Shown: in pieces, positions 6,535 through 12,404 of the stretch | Position numbering within the stretch: position 1 is the stretch's first letter | How the letters are laid out: the number at the start of each line of letters is the position of its first letter | Virus record (IMG/VR): IMGVR_UViG_3300043775_000486 | Location: 1 to 31,625 of that record | Source of the DNA: a virus | DNA: 31,625 nucleotides | Strand: one strand, 5' to 3' | Notes under the pieces: generated by a model | What the model was told of the DNA's origin: nothing | The model's database searches: none | The model's input: only the letters and a program-made list of their open reading frames with translations | Translations under genes and position numbers: made by a program

Positions 6535-7013
6535 ACCTATACCAAATCACCCAGGAGGCGCAGTATTTGGCTGCGCTTCTTGAAACTGAAGAACTCACAC
6601 CTGAACTAGAAGCAGAACTTCTGATCAATCAGGAACAGCTACAAAGCAAGGGCATCAACTACGCTAAGGTGATAGCTAACTACCAAAGTGAAAGCGATCA
6701 AATAGATGCCGAAATTAAGCGACTCAAGGCGATGAAAGAAAGCAGGGATAAGAAGGTCACATGGTTGACAGAAAGCCTCAAGAAAGCCATGCTAGTAAGC
6801 GGAATAGAGAAAATAGATTCACCCCTATTCAAGATCTCACTAAGAAGATCCGAAGCGGTGGAGGTAGATGTAGTAGAAGCCCTTCCTACTTCTTTTCAGA
6901 ATGTGAAGAATGTAGTAACTGCGGATAAGATGGCGATCAAAGAAGCTATCAAAAAAGGGGAGAATGTATTCGGTGCTAGAATTATTGAGAACTTTAGCTT
7001 ACAAATCAAATGA
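6531..7013 (+). CDS. Siphovirus Gp157-like protein
   Basis: A 160-residue protein counted from the ATG at 6531, which overlaps the preceding stop. It has an acidic helical N-terminus, a long coiled coil (KVIANYQSESDQIDAEIKRLKAMKE, about 46-70) and a C-terminal strand region with FKISLRRSEAVEVD. It ends GARIIENFSLQIK. Gp157-like proteins commonly sit beside ERF or RecT genes in phage recombination modules; a role with the annealase is inferred. An upstream in-frame TTG is disfavoured because of the ATGA overlap. Confidence 0.8.
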   Translation: MNLYQITQEAQYLAALLETEELTPELEAELLINQEQLQSKGINYAKVIANYQSESDQIDAEIKRLKAMKESRDKKVTWLTESLKKAMLVSGIEKIDSPLFKISLRRSEAVEVDVVEALPTSFQNVKNVVTADKMAIKEAIKKGENVFGARIIENFSLQIK

Positions 7014-7252
7014 AACAGACAGCAATACAGCAGGCCATAGTAATGGTTAGAAATAGAATAGACTCACAAATTGATACCTTGATGGGTAAGCATACTATTC
7101 ACCACCTTCAGCAGATTGAGAGGGGTTTATATGATTTAATTGATGTAGAGAAGGAGCAGATAAAAGATGCTTATGATACAGGAGTTTGGGATGTTGGATG
7201 TAGAAATAGTGATTCAAAAAGATACTACAACGAAAATTACGGAAAGAAATGA
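7010..7252 (+). CDS. Small conserved early protein
   Basis: An 80-residue helical protein ending DSKRYYNENYGKK. The central KEQIKDAYDTGVWD followed by a YYNENYG-like end is a pattern common to short proteins of Bacteroidota phages with no known role. It overlaps both neighbours by ATGA (7010-7013 and 7249-7252), indicating coupled translation. Confidence 0.65.
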   Translation: MKQTAIQQAIVMVRNRIDSQIDTLMGKHTIHHLQQIERGLYDLIDVEKEQIKDAYDTGVWDVGCRNSDSKRYYNENYGKK

Positions 7253-7395
7253 GCAATTATCTATACCTAGGAAAATTTATTCAGAGACCAGGAGACCTAT
7301 CCCCTAAGGGGGTTAAGTCTACCTACCAAACTGAGAAGCTACCATTCAATGAAACCTTTGAGAGAATATGGCAACTTGCAAGCACGAAAGCCTAG
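7249..7395 (+). CDS. 48-aa protein in coupled early string
   Basis: ATG at 7249 overlaps the preceding TGA (ATGA), and TAG is at 7393-7395. The peptide begins MSNYLYLGKFIQRPGD and ends FERIWQLASTKA. It fills what would otherwise be a 115-nt gap and overlaps the next gene by 28 nt. No motif is recognised; translation is supported only by the overlaps and backbone-like codon use (CTA, CCT). Confidence 0.6.
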   Translation: MSNYLYLGKFIQRPGDLSPKGVKSTYQTEKLPFNETFERIWQLASTKA

Positions 7396-7697
7396 TCCCA
7401 TTGGTAAGGGAACTATACACCCAAGGACATACCAAGCATCAGATAGCTGAGATCATGGGTGTGAGATTATCTGCTGTGAACTACATCTTGTACGGGATCT
7501 TAGGAGTTCAGACAAATAACCCTAGAGGGAATCTAGTCAATGAGATGCCTAGGGAACTAGTCAACAGGGTAGTGACCCTAGCCTGTTGGGGATACACGAA
7601 AAAGGAGATAGCCGAAGACCTGGAAGTAAAAGAAAAGCTAGTAGGGGATCTGATCAAGGAGGCTACAGATAAAAAAATTATTCAAAAATTTTGTTGA
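7368..7697 (+). CDS. Double helix-turn-helix DNA-binding protein
   Basis: A 109-residue protein with two HTH-like repeats. The first, at about 10-37, is YTQGHTKHQIAEIMGVRLSA; the second, at about 68-95, is CWGYTKKEIAEDLEVKEKLV. Both show the T..(Q/E)IA..(M/L).V pattern of sigma-region-4 or homeodomain-like recognition helices. It is the last gene before promoter P2, whose -7 box is overlapped by an inverted repeat, so autoregulation or control of the downstream operon is plausible. It could also be a transposase-type HTH remnant, but no catalytic part is present. Confidence 0.65.
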   Translation: MATCKHESLVPLVRELYTQGHTKHQIAEIMGVRLSAVNYILYGILGVQTNNPRGNLVNEMPRELVNRVVTLACWGYTKKEIAEDLEVKEKLVGDLIKEATDKKIIQKFC

Positions 7698-7700
7698 AAG

Positions 7701-7732
7701 TATTGTTTATTCTAAACTATTGTTTAGATTCG
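7701..7732 (+). promoter_or_regulatory. Early promoter P2, Bacteroidota type
   Basis: TATTG (TTG at 7703-7705) is followed after 19 nt by TAGATTCG (7725-7732) and then TGCATTC. Spacing and boxes match P1 and the Bacteroidota consensus with one mismatch (TTCG for TTTG). It lies right after the HTH gene and about 35 nt before the membrane peptide at 7767. Confidence 0.65.
7711..7728. promoter_or_regulatory. Inverted repeat overlapping P2, operator candidate
   Basis: TCTAAAC, TATT, GTTTAGA: perfect 7-bp arms with a 4-nt spacer, covering the spacer and the -7 box of P2. A protein bound here would block polymerase. The half-site TCTAAA also occurs in the dyad at 4763-4778 beside P1. Confidence 0.55.
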
Positions 7733-7766
7733 TGCATTCTAAAACACTAACCCAATAAAAAACACC

Positions 7767-7868
7767 ATGAAAAAAGCACTTCAGATCATAGGCAGAATCA
7801 TCTACACGATCCTTGCACTATCTCCCATCTTCGCACTTGGCTATATGCTAGGTCTTAAATTAATCTAA
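7767..7868 (+). CDS. 33-aa membrane peptide
   Basis: The first gene after P2. It begins MKKALQIIGRII and is then hydrophobic to the end (YTILALSPIFALGYMLG), consistent with one membrane helix with the basic N-terminus inside. It is preceded by an A-rich leader ending AACACC, as at 4851. Small inner-membrane peptides in early phage operons often act in exclusion or lysis timing, but nothing here decides a function. Confidence 0.65.
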   Translation: MKKALQIIGRIIYTILALSPIFALGYMLGLKLI

Positions 7869-7890
7869 ACACCAAAAACCAAAATCCAAA

Positions 7891-8196
7891 ATGGAAAATC
7901 TAAAAATCAAAATCCTAAAATCCGTAGAAGTAGAAGGTGAATTCACACTCTCTAAATACTTCACAATTCATGATTGGTCTTTCTACAAACTGCTAGATGA
8001 AAAGACCTGCCTTGCTGTAACCTACTACCCTAACCGAAAGGATACTATTTTCAGCCTAGAGTTATTTCCTAGCATACGGGTGGAGAACATCCGCTATGTT
8101 CAGTATGTGGTCAAGGCTGAGAACTACAAGGAGATCACAGAGGAAGAATTCAATATCAATCTAAATGAGTGCAAGAAATTTATTTCAAGCCTATGA
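7891..8196 (+). CDS. Hypothetical 101-aa early protein
   Basis: Beta-rich at the N-terminus (LKIKILKSVEVEGEFTLSKYFTIHDWSF), with aromatic strands in the middle (CLAVTYYPN, TIFSLELFP). It ends in a helix (EEEFNINLNECKKFISSL). It starts behind a repeated A/C leader (AAACCAAAAT) and overlaps the next gene by ATGA. No motif or family recognised. Confidence 0.6.
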   Translation: MENLKIKILKSVEVEGEFTLSKYFTIHDWSFYKLLDEKTCLAVTYYPNRKDTIFSLELFPSIRVENIRYVQYVVKAENYKEITEEEFNINLNECKKFISSL

Positions 8197-8366
8197 ATCC
8201 CGACTATAAAACTCTAAAAGATCTATTTAGTCAATTAGATCAAGAAGCAAAAGAATTGATTGAATTAGGAGATTCTAAAGAAAAAAGGGAGGGATACGGA
8301 ATGCTGAGGGTGACTGAAGCAATTTATATTTACTGCAAAAAAAATAAGATTATCTTATGGAAATAA
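8193..8366 (+). CDS. Hypothetical 57-aa protein before the methyltransferase
   Basis: The start is taken at ATG 8193, which overlaps the preceding TGA (ATGA); a GTG at 8169 would add eight residues. The 57-residue product is helical and charged (LDQEAKELIELGDSKEKREG) and ends KKNKIILWK. It overlaps the methyltransferase start by 10 nt. No family recognised. Confidence 0.55.
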   Translation: MNPDYKTLKDLFSQLDQEAKELIELGDSKEKREGYGMLRVTEAIYIYCKKNKIILWK

Positions 8367-9070
8367 ATAAGATTTACAAAGGAAATTGTGTTGAATTATC
8401 AAGTCTTTTAGATGATGAAAGTTTAGATTGTATCATCACTAGCCCACCTTATTACAATTCATCACACAAATATCAAAGAGGAAGTGGGTTTCATTATACT
8501 GCTGATGTAGGTGAACCACTATATGTGATTCAAGATGTCTTTGAGGCTTTAAAATCTAAATTGAAACCTGATGGTATCATCTGTATGAATTTGGGTTTTT
8601 CTTATGGTGAGACAGGTGTCATGAGACCTTTTGATATTGTAAATAGATTAAGGGAAAAGAATGGGTATTTTGTAAATGATATCATAATTTGGCACAAGAA
8701 TAATCCAATACCTATGCAGAATAGATTGACAAATGCAATTGAATATATTTTTGTTTTAAGTAAGCATCCTATAGGAAAATACTACACAAAAAAATACAGT
8801 CATAATGTTTGGAAATTTTCAGTAGATAGTGGTGGGAAAGGTCATTCAGCAGTTTTTCCTTTAGAACTTCCTTTAAATTGTATTGAGAATTTTACTAAAG
8901 AAAATGATTTAGTTCTTGATTGTTTCATGGGTAGTGGTACTACTGCTGAAGCCTGTGTAAAAACTAAAAGAAATTTTATAGGATTTGAAATAAATGAAGA
9001 TTATATCCAATTGGCAATAGATAGAATCAATAATGCAAATAAAAAAAATAATCAACAATCACTATTTTAA
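8357..9070 (+). CDS. DNA methyltransferase, beta-class N4/N6
   Basis: A 237-residue protein with catalytic motif IV TSPPYY at 28-33 and the S-adenosylmethionine-binding motif I FMGSGTT at 190-196, the order of the beta class. It would methylate the amino group of adenine or cytosine in a short DNA site; SPPY is found in both N4-C and N6-A enzymes, and the target cannot be read. No restriction partner is encoded. The gene is distinctly AT-rich and lacks any GATC in 714 nt, while the backbone is full of GATC, so it is probably acquired. It may protect phage DNA from host restriction. Confidence 0.9.
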   Translation: MEINKIYKGNCVELSSLLDDESLDCIITSPPYYNSSHKYQRGSGFHYTADVGEPLYVIQDVFEALKSKLKPDGIICMNLGFSYGETGVMRPFDIVNRLREKNGYFVNDIIIWHKNNPIPMQNRLTNAIEYIFVLSKHPIGKYYTKKYSHNVWKFSVDSGGKGHSAVFPLELPLNCIENFTKENDLVLDCFMGSGTTAEACVKTKRNFIGFEINEDYIQLAIDRINNANKKNNQQSLF

Positions 9071-9072
9071 AT

Positions 9073-9279
9073 ATGAAATCAACCGACTCACAGACTGCCT
9101 TGATCAAGGGGTGGCTATTGAATGGCTACTCTATTACACAGCTAGATGCATTGAATATGTTCGGCTGCTTCAGACTATCTGCAAGGATCAATAACCTACG
9201 GGAAGAAGGTCTTGACATCATCACCGACATGGTGACTATCAATGATAAACGAATAGCTAAATACTACTTGACAAAATGA
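9073..9279 (+). CDS. Small winged-helix/HTH protein (HTH_39-like)
   Basis: A 68-residue protein with SQTALIKGWLLNGYSITQLDALNMFGCFRLSARINNLREEGLDI in its first two thirds. This pattern (IT...AL..FG..RL.ARI..LR..G..I) is the HTH_39-like family common in phages, followed by a two-strand wing (ITDMVTINDKRIAKYYL). It probably binds DNA; no partner is known. It sits three bases after the methyltransferase and overlaps the next start by ATGA. Confidence 0.75.
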   Translation: MKSTDSQTALIKGWLLNGYSITQLDALNMFGCFRLSARINNLREEGLDIITDMVTINDKRIAKYYLTK

Positions 9280-9425
9280 GAAGGAGAAACCTAACCGAAT
9301 ACGAAAAGGAACTGATCTTTGAAAGATGGCAGGATCGGATACCTACAAAGGTGATTGCCATAGAATTTGGGGTCAGCTATATGTGCATATACAATCAGCT
9401 AAAAAAACGCTACCTAGTAGGATAA
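9276..9425 (+). CDS. 49-aa HTH protein
   Basis: ATG at 9276 overlaps the preceding stop (ATGA) and TAA is at 9423-9425. The peptide begins MRRRNLTEYEKELIFERWQD and continues IPTKVIAIEFGVSYMCIYNQL, which reads as a recombinase- or homeodomain-type helix-turn-helix. The N-terminus is very basic. Its end abuts promoter P3, so a regulatory role on the RNA or initiator downstream is possible. No family named. Confidence 0.65.
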   Translation: MRRRNLTEYEKELIFERWQDRIPTKVIAIEFGVSYMCIYNQLKKRYLVG

Positions 9426-9447
9426 TTCAAAAAAAGTATTATATTCG
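9418..9447 (+). promoter_or_regulatory. Promoter P3, in front of structured RNA
   Basis: The -7 box TATATTCG (9440-9447), followed by TGTATC, is nearly identical to P1 and P2. At the same 19-nt spacing, the -33 position reads TAG rather than TTG, so the upstream box is weak and activation may be needed. Initiation would fall near 9452-9455, at the base of the first hairpin of the RNA. Confidence 0.5.
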
Positions 9448-9453
9448 TGTATC

Positions 9454-9540
9454 AAATCATTCCTGAGGTGAGAGGCTAGAATGATTTCAAAAGGTTAACT
9501 ATAACCTAGCCCGACAGACTCTCACCTGTTGGGCTTTTTT
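9454..9540 (+). ncRNA. Structured leader/small RNA with kissing-loop complementarity
   Basis: About 87 nt between promoter P3 and a strong terminator, with no start codon or reading frame. Hairpin 1 is a perfect 9-bp stem (9454-9462 with 9479-9487) and a 16-nt loop. Hairpin 2 is 6 bp with loop ACTA (9492-9497 with 9502-9507). Hairpin 3 is the terminator. AGGTGAGAG in loop 1 (9466-9474) is perfectly complementary to CTCTCACCT (9519-9527) in the terminator loop. GGCTAG (9474-9479) can also pair with CTAGCC (9506-9511), giving a competing fold. It may be a small RNA or an attenuator for the initiator gene. It matches no riboswitch class I recognise. Confidence 0.65.
9508..9540 (+). terminator. 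Strong intrinsic terminator
   Basis: AGCCCGACAG (9508-9517) pairs with CTGTTGGGCT (9526-9535) over ten pairs with one G-U, around an 8-nt loop. T6 (9535-9540) follows, then ATTTT. The structure ends eight bases before the ATG of the DUF4373 gene, so read-through or antitermination is needed to express that gene from P3. Confidence 0.85.
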
Positions 9541-9547
9541 ATTTTAC

Positions 9548-10264
9548 ATGAAAAAAGAAGCATATTACTTTTCGCACGATTCAAATGCGAAAGATGATCC
9601 TAAGATCCTTCAGCTAAGAATGGAAATGGGATGGGAGGGGTACGGTCTATTTTGGGCATTGATTGAGATGCTTAGAAATGAATCAGATCACAGGATGCAA
9701 AAGCATTACAAAAGCATTGCATTTGCATTGCACACGCAAGAAGATAGCATCAAGAGATTGATCAATGACTTTGATTTATTTGCTATTGATGATCAGTACT
9801 TTTGGTCTGAAAGCCTTTTGAAAAGGATGGAGATGAAAGAAGCCAAGTCTGAAAAGATGCGTGAAGCAGCAAATAAAAGGTGGAATAAGGATGATGATGC
9901 AAAAGCAATGCATAAGCATAGCATAAGCAATGCGGAAGCAATGCAATTAAAGGAAAGGAAAGGAAAGGAAACAAAAGAAAATATCTTAACAGAGGAAAGT
10001 CACAATGAGATATTTAGAAAGCTATGGACTAGTAGTATATGGCTAGAAGGAATAGCAATAAAAAATAAGGCTACAAAGGAAGAAGTACAAAAGCACCTAA
10101 ATGATTTTAGACTTGAATGCATCTTAAAGGATGAATTGAAGGTAGATGAAAAGGATGCTAAAAATCACTTCATTAATTGGATGAAAAGAGGTAACCCTAT
10201 CCCATTGAAGGAAGAGAATTCACCTAAGTATCCAAAGTCTACGATAGAAGATAATTGGTGGTAA
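9548..10264 (+). CDS. Replisome organiser / replication initiator (DUF4373)
   Basis: A 238-residue protein. Residues 1-95 form the Lin1244/Lin1753-like DUF4373 winged-helix domain: YYFSHDSNAKDDPKILQLR, GWEGYGLFWALIEMLR, and a strand pair near FWSESLLKRM. Residues 96-150 are a charged low-complexity linker and the C-terminal part is helical. Such proteins bind the origin and load helicase in phages without their own initiator of DnaA type. The gene contains two sets of 11-bp DNA repeats (9703-9735, 9905-9948) and a purine tract, the lambda-O style of origin within the initiator gene. The terminator just upstream suggests regulated entry. Confidence 0.85.
   Translation: MKKEAYYFSHDSNAKDDPKILQLRMEMGWEGYGLFWALIEMLRNESDHRMQKHYKSIAFALHTQEDSIKRLINDFDLFAIDDQYFWSESLLKRMEMKEAKSEKMREAANKRWNKDDDAKAMHKHSISNAEAMQLKERKGKETKENILTEESHNEIFRKLWTSSIWLEGIAIKNKATKEEVQKHLNDFRLECILKDELKVDEKDAKNHFINWMKRGNPIPLKEENSPKYPKSTIEDNWW
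9703..9735. repeat. Iteron array 1, three 11-bp repeats
   Basis: GCATTACAAAA, GCATTGCATTT and GCATTGCACAC follow each other at exact 11-bp intervals (9703, 9714, 9725). Eleven is not a multiple of three, so the periodicity is not caused by repeated amino acids. The core GCATTGC is the reverse complement of the core in array 2. Confidence 0.75.
9905..9948. repeat. Iteron array 2, four 11-bp repeats
   Basis: GCAATGCATAA, GCATAGCATAA, GCAATGCGGAA and GCAATGCAATT start at 9905, 9916, 9927 and 9938. A degenerate further copy (ATGATGCAAAA) precedes at 9894. The 11-bp spacing places each copy on the same face of the helix. The array is inverted relative to array 1 and leads directly into the purine tract. 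Confidence 0.8.
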
Positions 10265-10265
10265 G

Positions 10266-10574
10266 ATGAAAACAGAAGATCTACAGAAAATGAATGACCT
10301 TAATAGGGATATTTGGGGCATGATAGTACAGGCACAGCAGACTAAGAATTGGGCTTTGATGGAAGTGAATCTCAAGAGACTATACTCCTTACAAAAAAAG
10401 TATATTAATTTAATCAATATCATGGATTATGAAGTGAAAGGTACTACCTTGATGCTTCAAGATGAAATACGGGTGAGGAATAAGTTTGAGAAGCAATGGT
10501 TCAAGGATGTAGCTACTAGATTAGGAAGCTACCAAGAGATGAAAGAGAATATAGATAAACACTTCCCTACATGA
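10266..10574 (+). CDS. Hypothetical 102-aa protein between initiator and helicase
   Basis: A wholly helical protein (ENTRY segment LQKMNDLNRDIWGMIVQAQ, then NWALMEVNLKRLYSLQKKYI and DEIRVRNKFEKQWFKDV), possibly coiled coil. It starts one base after the initiator stop and overlaps the ATPase start by ATGA, so it is co-translated with both. A helicase-loader or adaptor role would fit the position between initiator and helicase, but no loader motif (Walker A) is present. Confidence 0.6.
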   Translation: MKTEDLQKMNDLNRDIWGMIVQAQQTKNWALMEVNLKRLYSLQKKYINLINIMDYEVKGTTLMLQDEIRVRNKFEKQWFKDVATRLGSYQEMKENIDKHFPT

Positions 10575-11623
10575 AAAAGAAATCAGAAAAGACCTTTGAC
10601 CTAGACTTTTGCGAGGCATCTATCAAGACCTTTGCTGGGCAGAGAGACTCAATGCTACAGAACTTTAGGAAGGGAAAGGAGGCAGGATCTAAGACCTATG
10701 TGAGAGACCTAGATCAAATTAGTAGTGGAGGTATACAGAATAAGATGTGGTCTTGGAAGGCAGGAGAATTTAACCTCTGGACAGGATACAACAATGAAGG
10801 CAAAAGTCAATTCCTTATTTTTCTATGCGTACTAAAGGCAATAAATGAAGGATGGAAGTTCGCTTTTTTCAGCCCTGAAAACTACCCACCTGATGAATTC
10901 TTTGATGACATTATCCACACGATCCTGGGGAAAAGTACGGATAGGTTCTACAAGAACTTTGATGTATCTGAGCAGGAATACTTGAAGGCTTTTGACATGG
11001 TGAAGGACTCCTTCTACTTTGTATATCCTGAGAAGAATGGTGTACCTGATTTCACCATAGATCAGATTGAATCTGTATTTGAATTCCTAGTGTGGGAGAA
11101 GGATGTCAAGGCTGTGGTGGTAGATCCCTACATCAAGATAAGACATGAGATGACAGCAGGAGAACCTGAACACCTGTACGCTTCTAGGTTTATGATGGAT
11201 CGGATCAACTTCACACGGAAAAACAATGTATCCTATCACCTAGTGATGCATCAAACTACACCTAGGAAGGAGAAGGATGGAAACTACCCTCCACCTTCCC
11301 TGTACCAAATCAAAGGGGGTGGAACATTTGCAGACTCTACAGATAATTCTATCTCAGTATGGAGACCTAACAGGGCAACAGATCCCAATGATACCACAGT
11401 GATCATCAAAACGGATAAGATCAAGAAGCAGAAACTAGTAGGTATTCCCTTTGAGATCACCATAGACTTTAACAGAAAGAAGAACAGGTACATGGGGAAG
11501 GATGGCTTTGACTACTTTGAGAATGCAAAGCCTGATTCAGCACCCGAACCAAGGGTTGAGAAGTTCCACAGATCGGGACTAGAAGATTTTGAAATCAATC
11601 AAGAAACTATAACACCATTTTAA
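10571..11623 (+). CDS. DnaB-like RecA-fold ATPase / replicative helicase
   Basis: A 350-residue protein with the DnaB C-terminal fold. Walker A GYNNEGKS is at 72-79, a DnaB-type catalytic Glu is in FFSPEN (Glu103), and Walker B is VVVDPY (Asp185). HLVMHQT follows as the polar sensor strand, then GGGTFADSTDNSISVWRP. The DnaB N-terminal domain and any primase domain are missing; residues 1-55 are a short leader. It should unwind DNA as a hexamer at the fork. Related short forms occur in Bacteroidota phages. Some could instead be recombination ATPases, but the C-terminal signature favours DnaB. Confidence 0.8.
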   Translation: MKKKSEKTFDLDFCEASIKTFAGQRDSMLQNFRKGKEAGSKTYVRDLDQISSGGIQNKMWSWKAGEFNLWTGYNNEGKSQFLIFLCVLKAINEGWKFAFFSPENYPPDEFFDDIIHTILGKSTDRFYKNFDVSEQEYLKAFDMVKDSFYFVYPEKNGVPDFTIDQIESVFEFLVWEKDVKAVVVDPYIKIRHEMTAGEPEHLYASRFMMDRINFTRKNNVSYHLVMHQTTPRKEKDGNYPPPSLYQIKGGGTFADSTDNSISVWRPNRATDPNDTTVIIKTDKIKKQKLVGIPFEITIDFNRKKNRYMGKDGFDYFENAKPDSAPEPRVEKFHRSGLEDFEINQETITPF

Positions 11624-11800
11624 ATGAAAAAGATACTTCAACAATTTATCCCTAGTAAGCAGGATCTGTTCAGCATTCAGTCTACCCTGCTTTCAATCTT
11701 TGCCCTTTTCCATTTTGAATTTGAATTTGGGCTTTTGTTTATGGTCATAGTAGCCCTATACACTATAGGGATGGATCAAATCTATAAGATCTTCAGATGA
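11624..11800 (+). CDS. 58-aa membrane protein
   Basis: ATG directly follows the helicase stop; TGA at 11798-11800 overlaps the next ATG. After a short basic start (MKKILQQFIPSKQD) there are two hydrophobic stretches (TLLSIFALFHF and FGLLFMVIVALYTIG) separated by Glu-rich residues. This suggests one long or two short membrane helices. No family recognised; the overlaps support translation. Confidence 0.65.
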   Translation: MKKILQQFIPSKQDLFSIQSTLLSIFALFHFEFEFGLLFMVIVALYTIGMDQIYKIFR

Positions 11801-12138
11801 TACAATTCAAGATATATGAAAAACCCCTATCAATTAATAGGGCATTTCTAGGGCGAAAGATAAAATCACAGGCTTACAGAGATCATGAGAAAAATATGTT
11901 GCTACAAATGCCATCAGGAAAGATTGATCCAAATGATATGTTAAAAGTTGAATTATTTTTTGGATTTAGTTCGAAATCATCTGATATAGATAATGGGATA
12001 AAAGTCACACTTGACATAGCACAGAAAAAGTACGGATTTAATGACAAAATGATTTTTGAATTGAATGTGCGGAAGTGCTTAGTAAAAAAAGGCAATGATT
12101 TTATTTATATGGGAATTTTTAAAATGTTACCTTTTTAG
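11797..12138 (+). CDS. RusA-like Holliday-junction resolvase
   Basis: A 113-residue protein with the RusA pattern: an N-terminal strand and Asn-Arg (KPLSINRAFLGRK). It continues with SDIDNGIKVTLDIAQ (the acidic D..N..K...D set), FNDKMIFELNVRKCLVKKG and a final strand. RusA enzymes cut four-way junctions symmetrically as dimers and help resolve recombination intermediates before packaging. The usual second acidic pair appears as Asn-Asp (FND). The gene is more AT-rich than its neighbours. Coupled to the membrane protein by ATGA. Confidence 0.8.
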   Translation: MIQFKIYEKPLSINRAFLGRKIKSQAYRDHEKNMLLQMPSGKIDPNDMLKVELFFGFSSKSSDIDNGIKVTLDIAQKKYGFNDKMIFELNVRKCLVKKGNDFIYMGIFKMLPF

Positions 12139-12153
12139 ACAAAATTCACCCTT

Positions 12154-12161
12154 TAAATTTG
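12154..12161 (+). promoter_or_regulatory. -7 box candidate before the HTH regulator
   Basis: TAAATTTG matches the Bacteroidota -7 consensus exactly, 42 nt before the ATG at 12204. No clear TTG lies at the proper distance upstream (TTTTTAG instead), so the call is tentative. Confidence 0.4.
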
Positions 12162-12203
12162 GATATTAATTTTTATCCTATATTTGAAGAAATAACAAAC
12201 CAA

Positions 12204-12404
12204 ATGAGCGTAGAAGAAGGACTACTGATAAGAAGATCAAGAAAGAAAAGCGGATACACACAGCTAGAACTTTGCAAGAAGCTAGGCTTATCTCATGCAC
12301 CTATCAATCAGGTAGAGAATGGATGGGAGTCTATAAGCCTGTTCAATCTTAGGATGATCTGTGAGGCTATAGGTCTTGAGGTAGTGATCAGAGAAAAGAA
12401 ATAG
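12204..12404 (+). CDS. XRE-type HTH regulator
   Basis: A 66-residue protein from the ATG at 12204, preceded by the leader AACAAACCAA typical of this phage; an upstream in-frame TTG at 12159 lies in the promoter box and is unlikely. It has the Cro/C1 fold: EEGLLIRRSRKKSGYTQLELCKKLG, then SHAPINQVENGWESISLFNLRMICEAIGLEV. It should bind an operator as a dimer; the dyads at 4747-4778 and 7711-7728 are candidate sites. Its stop codon overlaps the first bases of the tRNA-like element. No partner integrase or antirepressor is seen, so it need not mean lysogeny. Confidence 0.85.
   Translation: MSVEEGLLIRRSRKKSGYTQLELCKKLGLSHAPINQVENGWESISLFNLRMICEAIGLEVVIREKK

Larger units (their letters stand above)
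9694..9993. other. Candidate replication origin inside the initiator gene
   Basis: The stretch combines two opposed iteron arrays about 200 bp apart with four GGAAA repeats (9952-9971) and an A-rich run up to about 9990. This resembles lambda ori: iterons in the O gene followed by an asymmetric A/T-rich unwinding region. The DUF4373 protein is the natural ligand. The assignment is inferred from layout. Confidence 0.65.

Noticed and set aside
8357-9070. Assigning the methyltransferase to GATC because the genome is GATC-rich
   Set aside because: Beta-class SPPY enzymes have many targets and the gene has no GATC and a foreign composition; the link is not supported by sequence.
9454-9540. Known riboswitch (TPP, purine, preQ1 or SAM type) upstream of the initiator
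   Set aside because: The conserved cores of these classes are not present and the fold (two hairpins plus terminator with loop-loop contact) does not match their junctions.
9951-9972. GGAAA repeats as a simple sequencing or slippage artefact only
   Set aside because: Possible, but they directly follow the iteron array and keep the frame open; treated as part of the origin candidate rather than a separate repeat.
12204-12404. XRE regulator as evidence of a temperate phage
   Set aside because: No integrase, excisionase, partition gene or attachment site is seen; lone HTH proteins are common in lytic phages.
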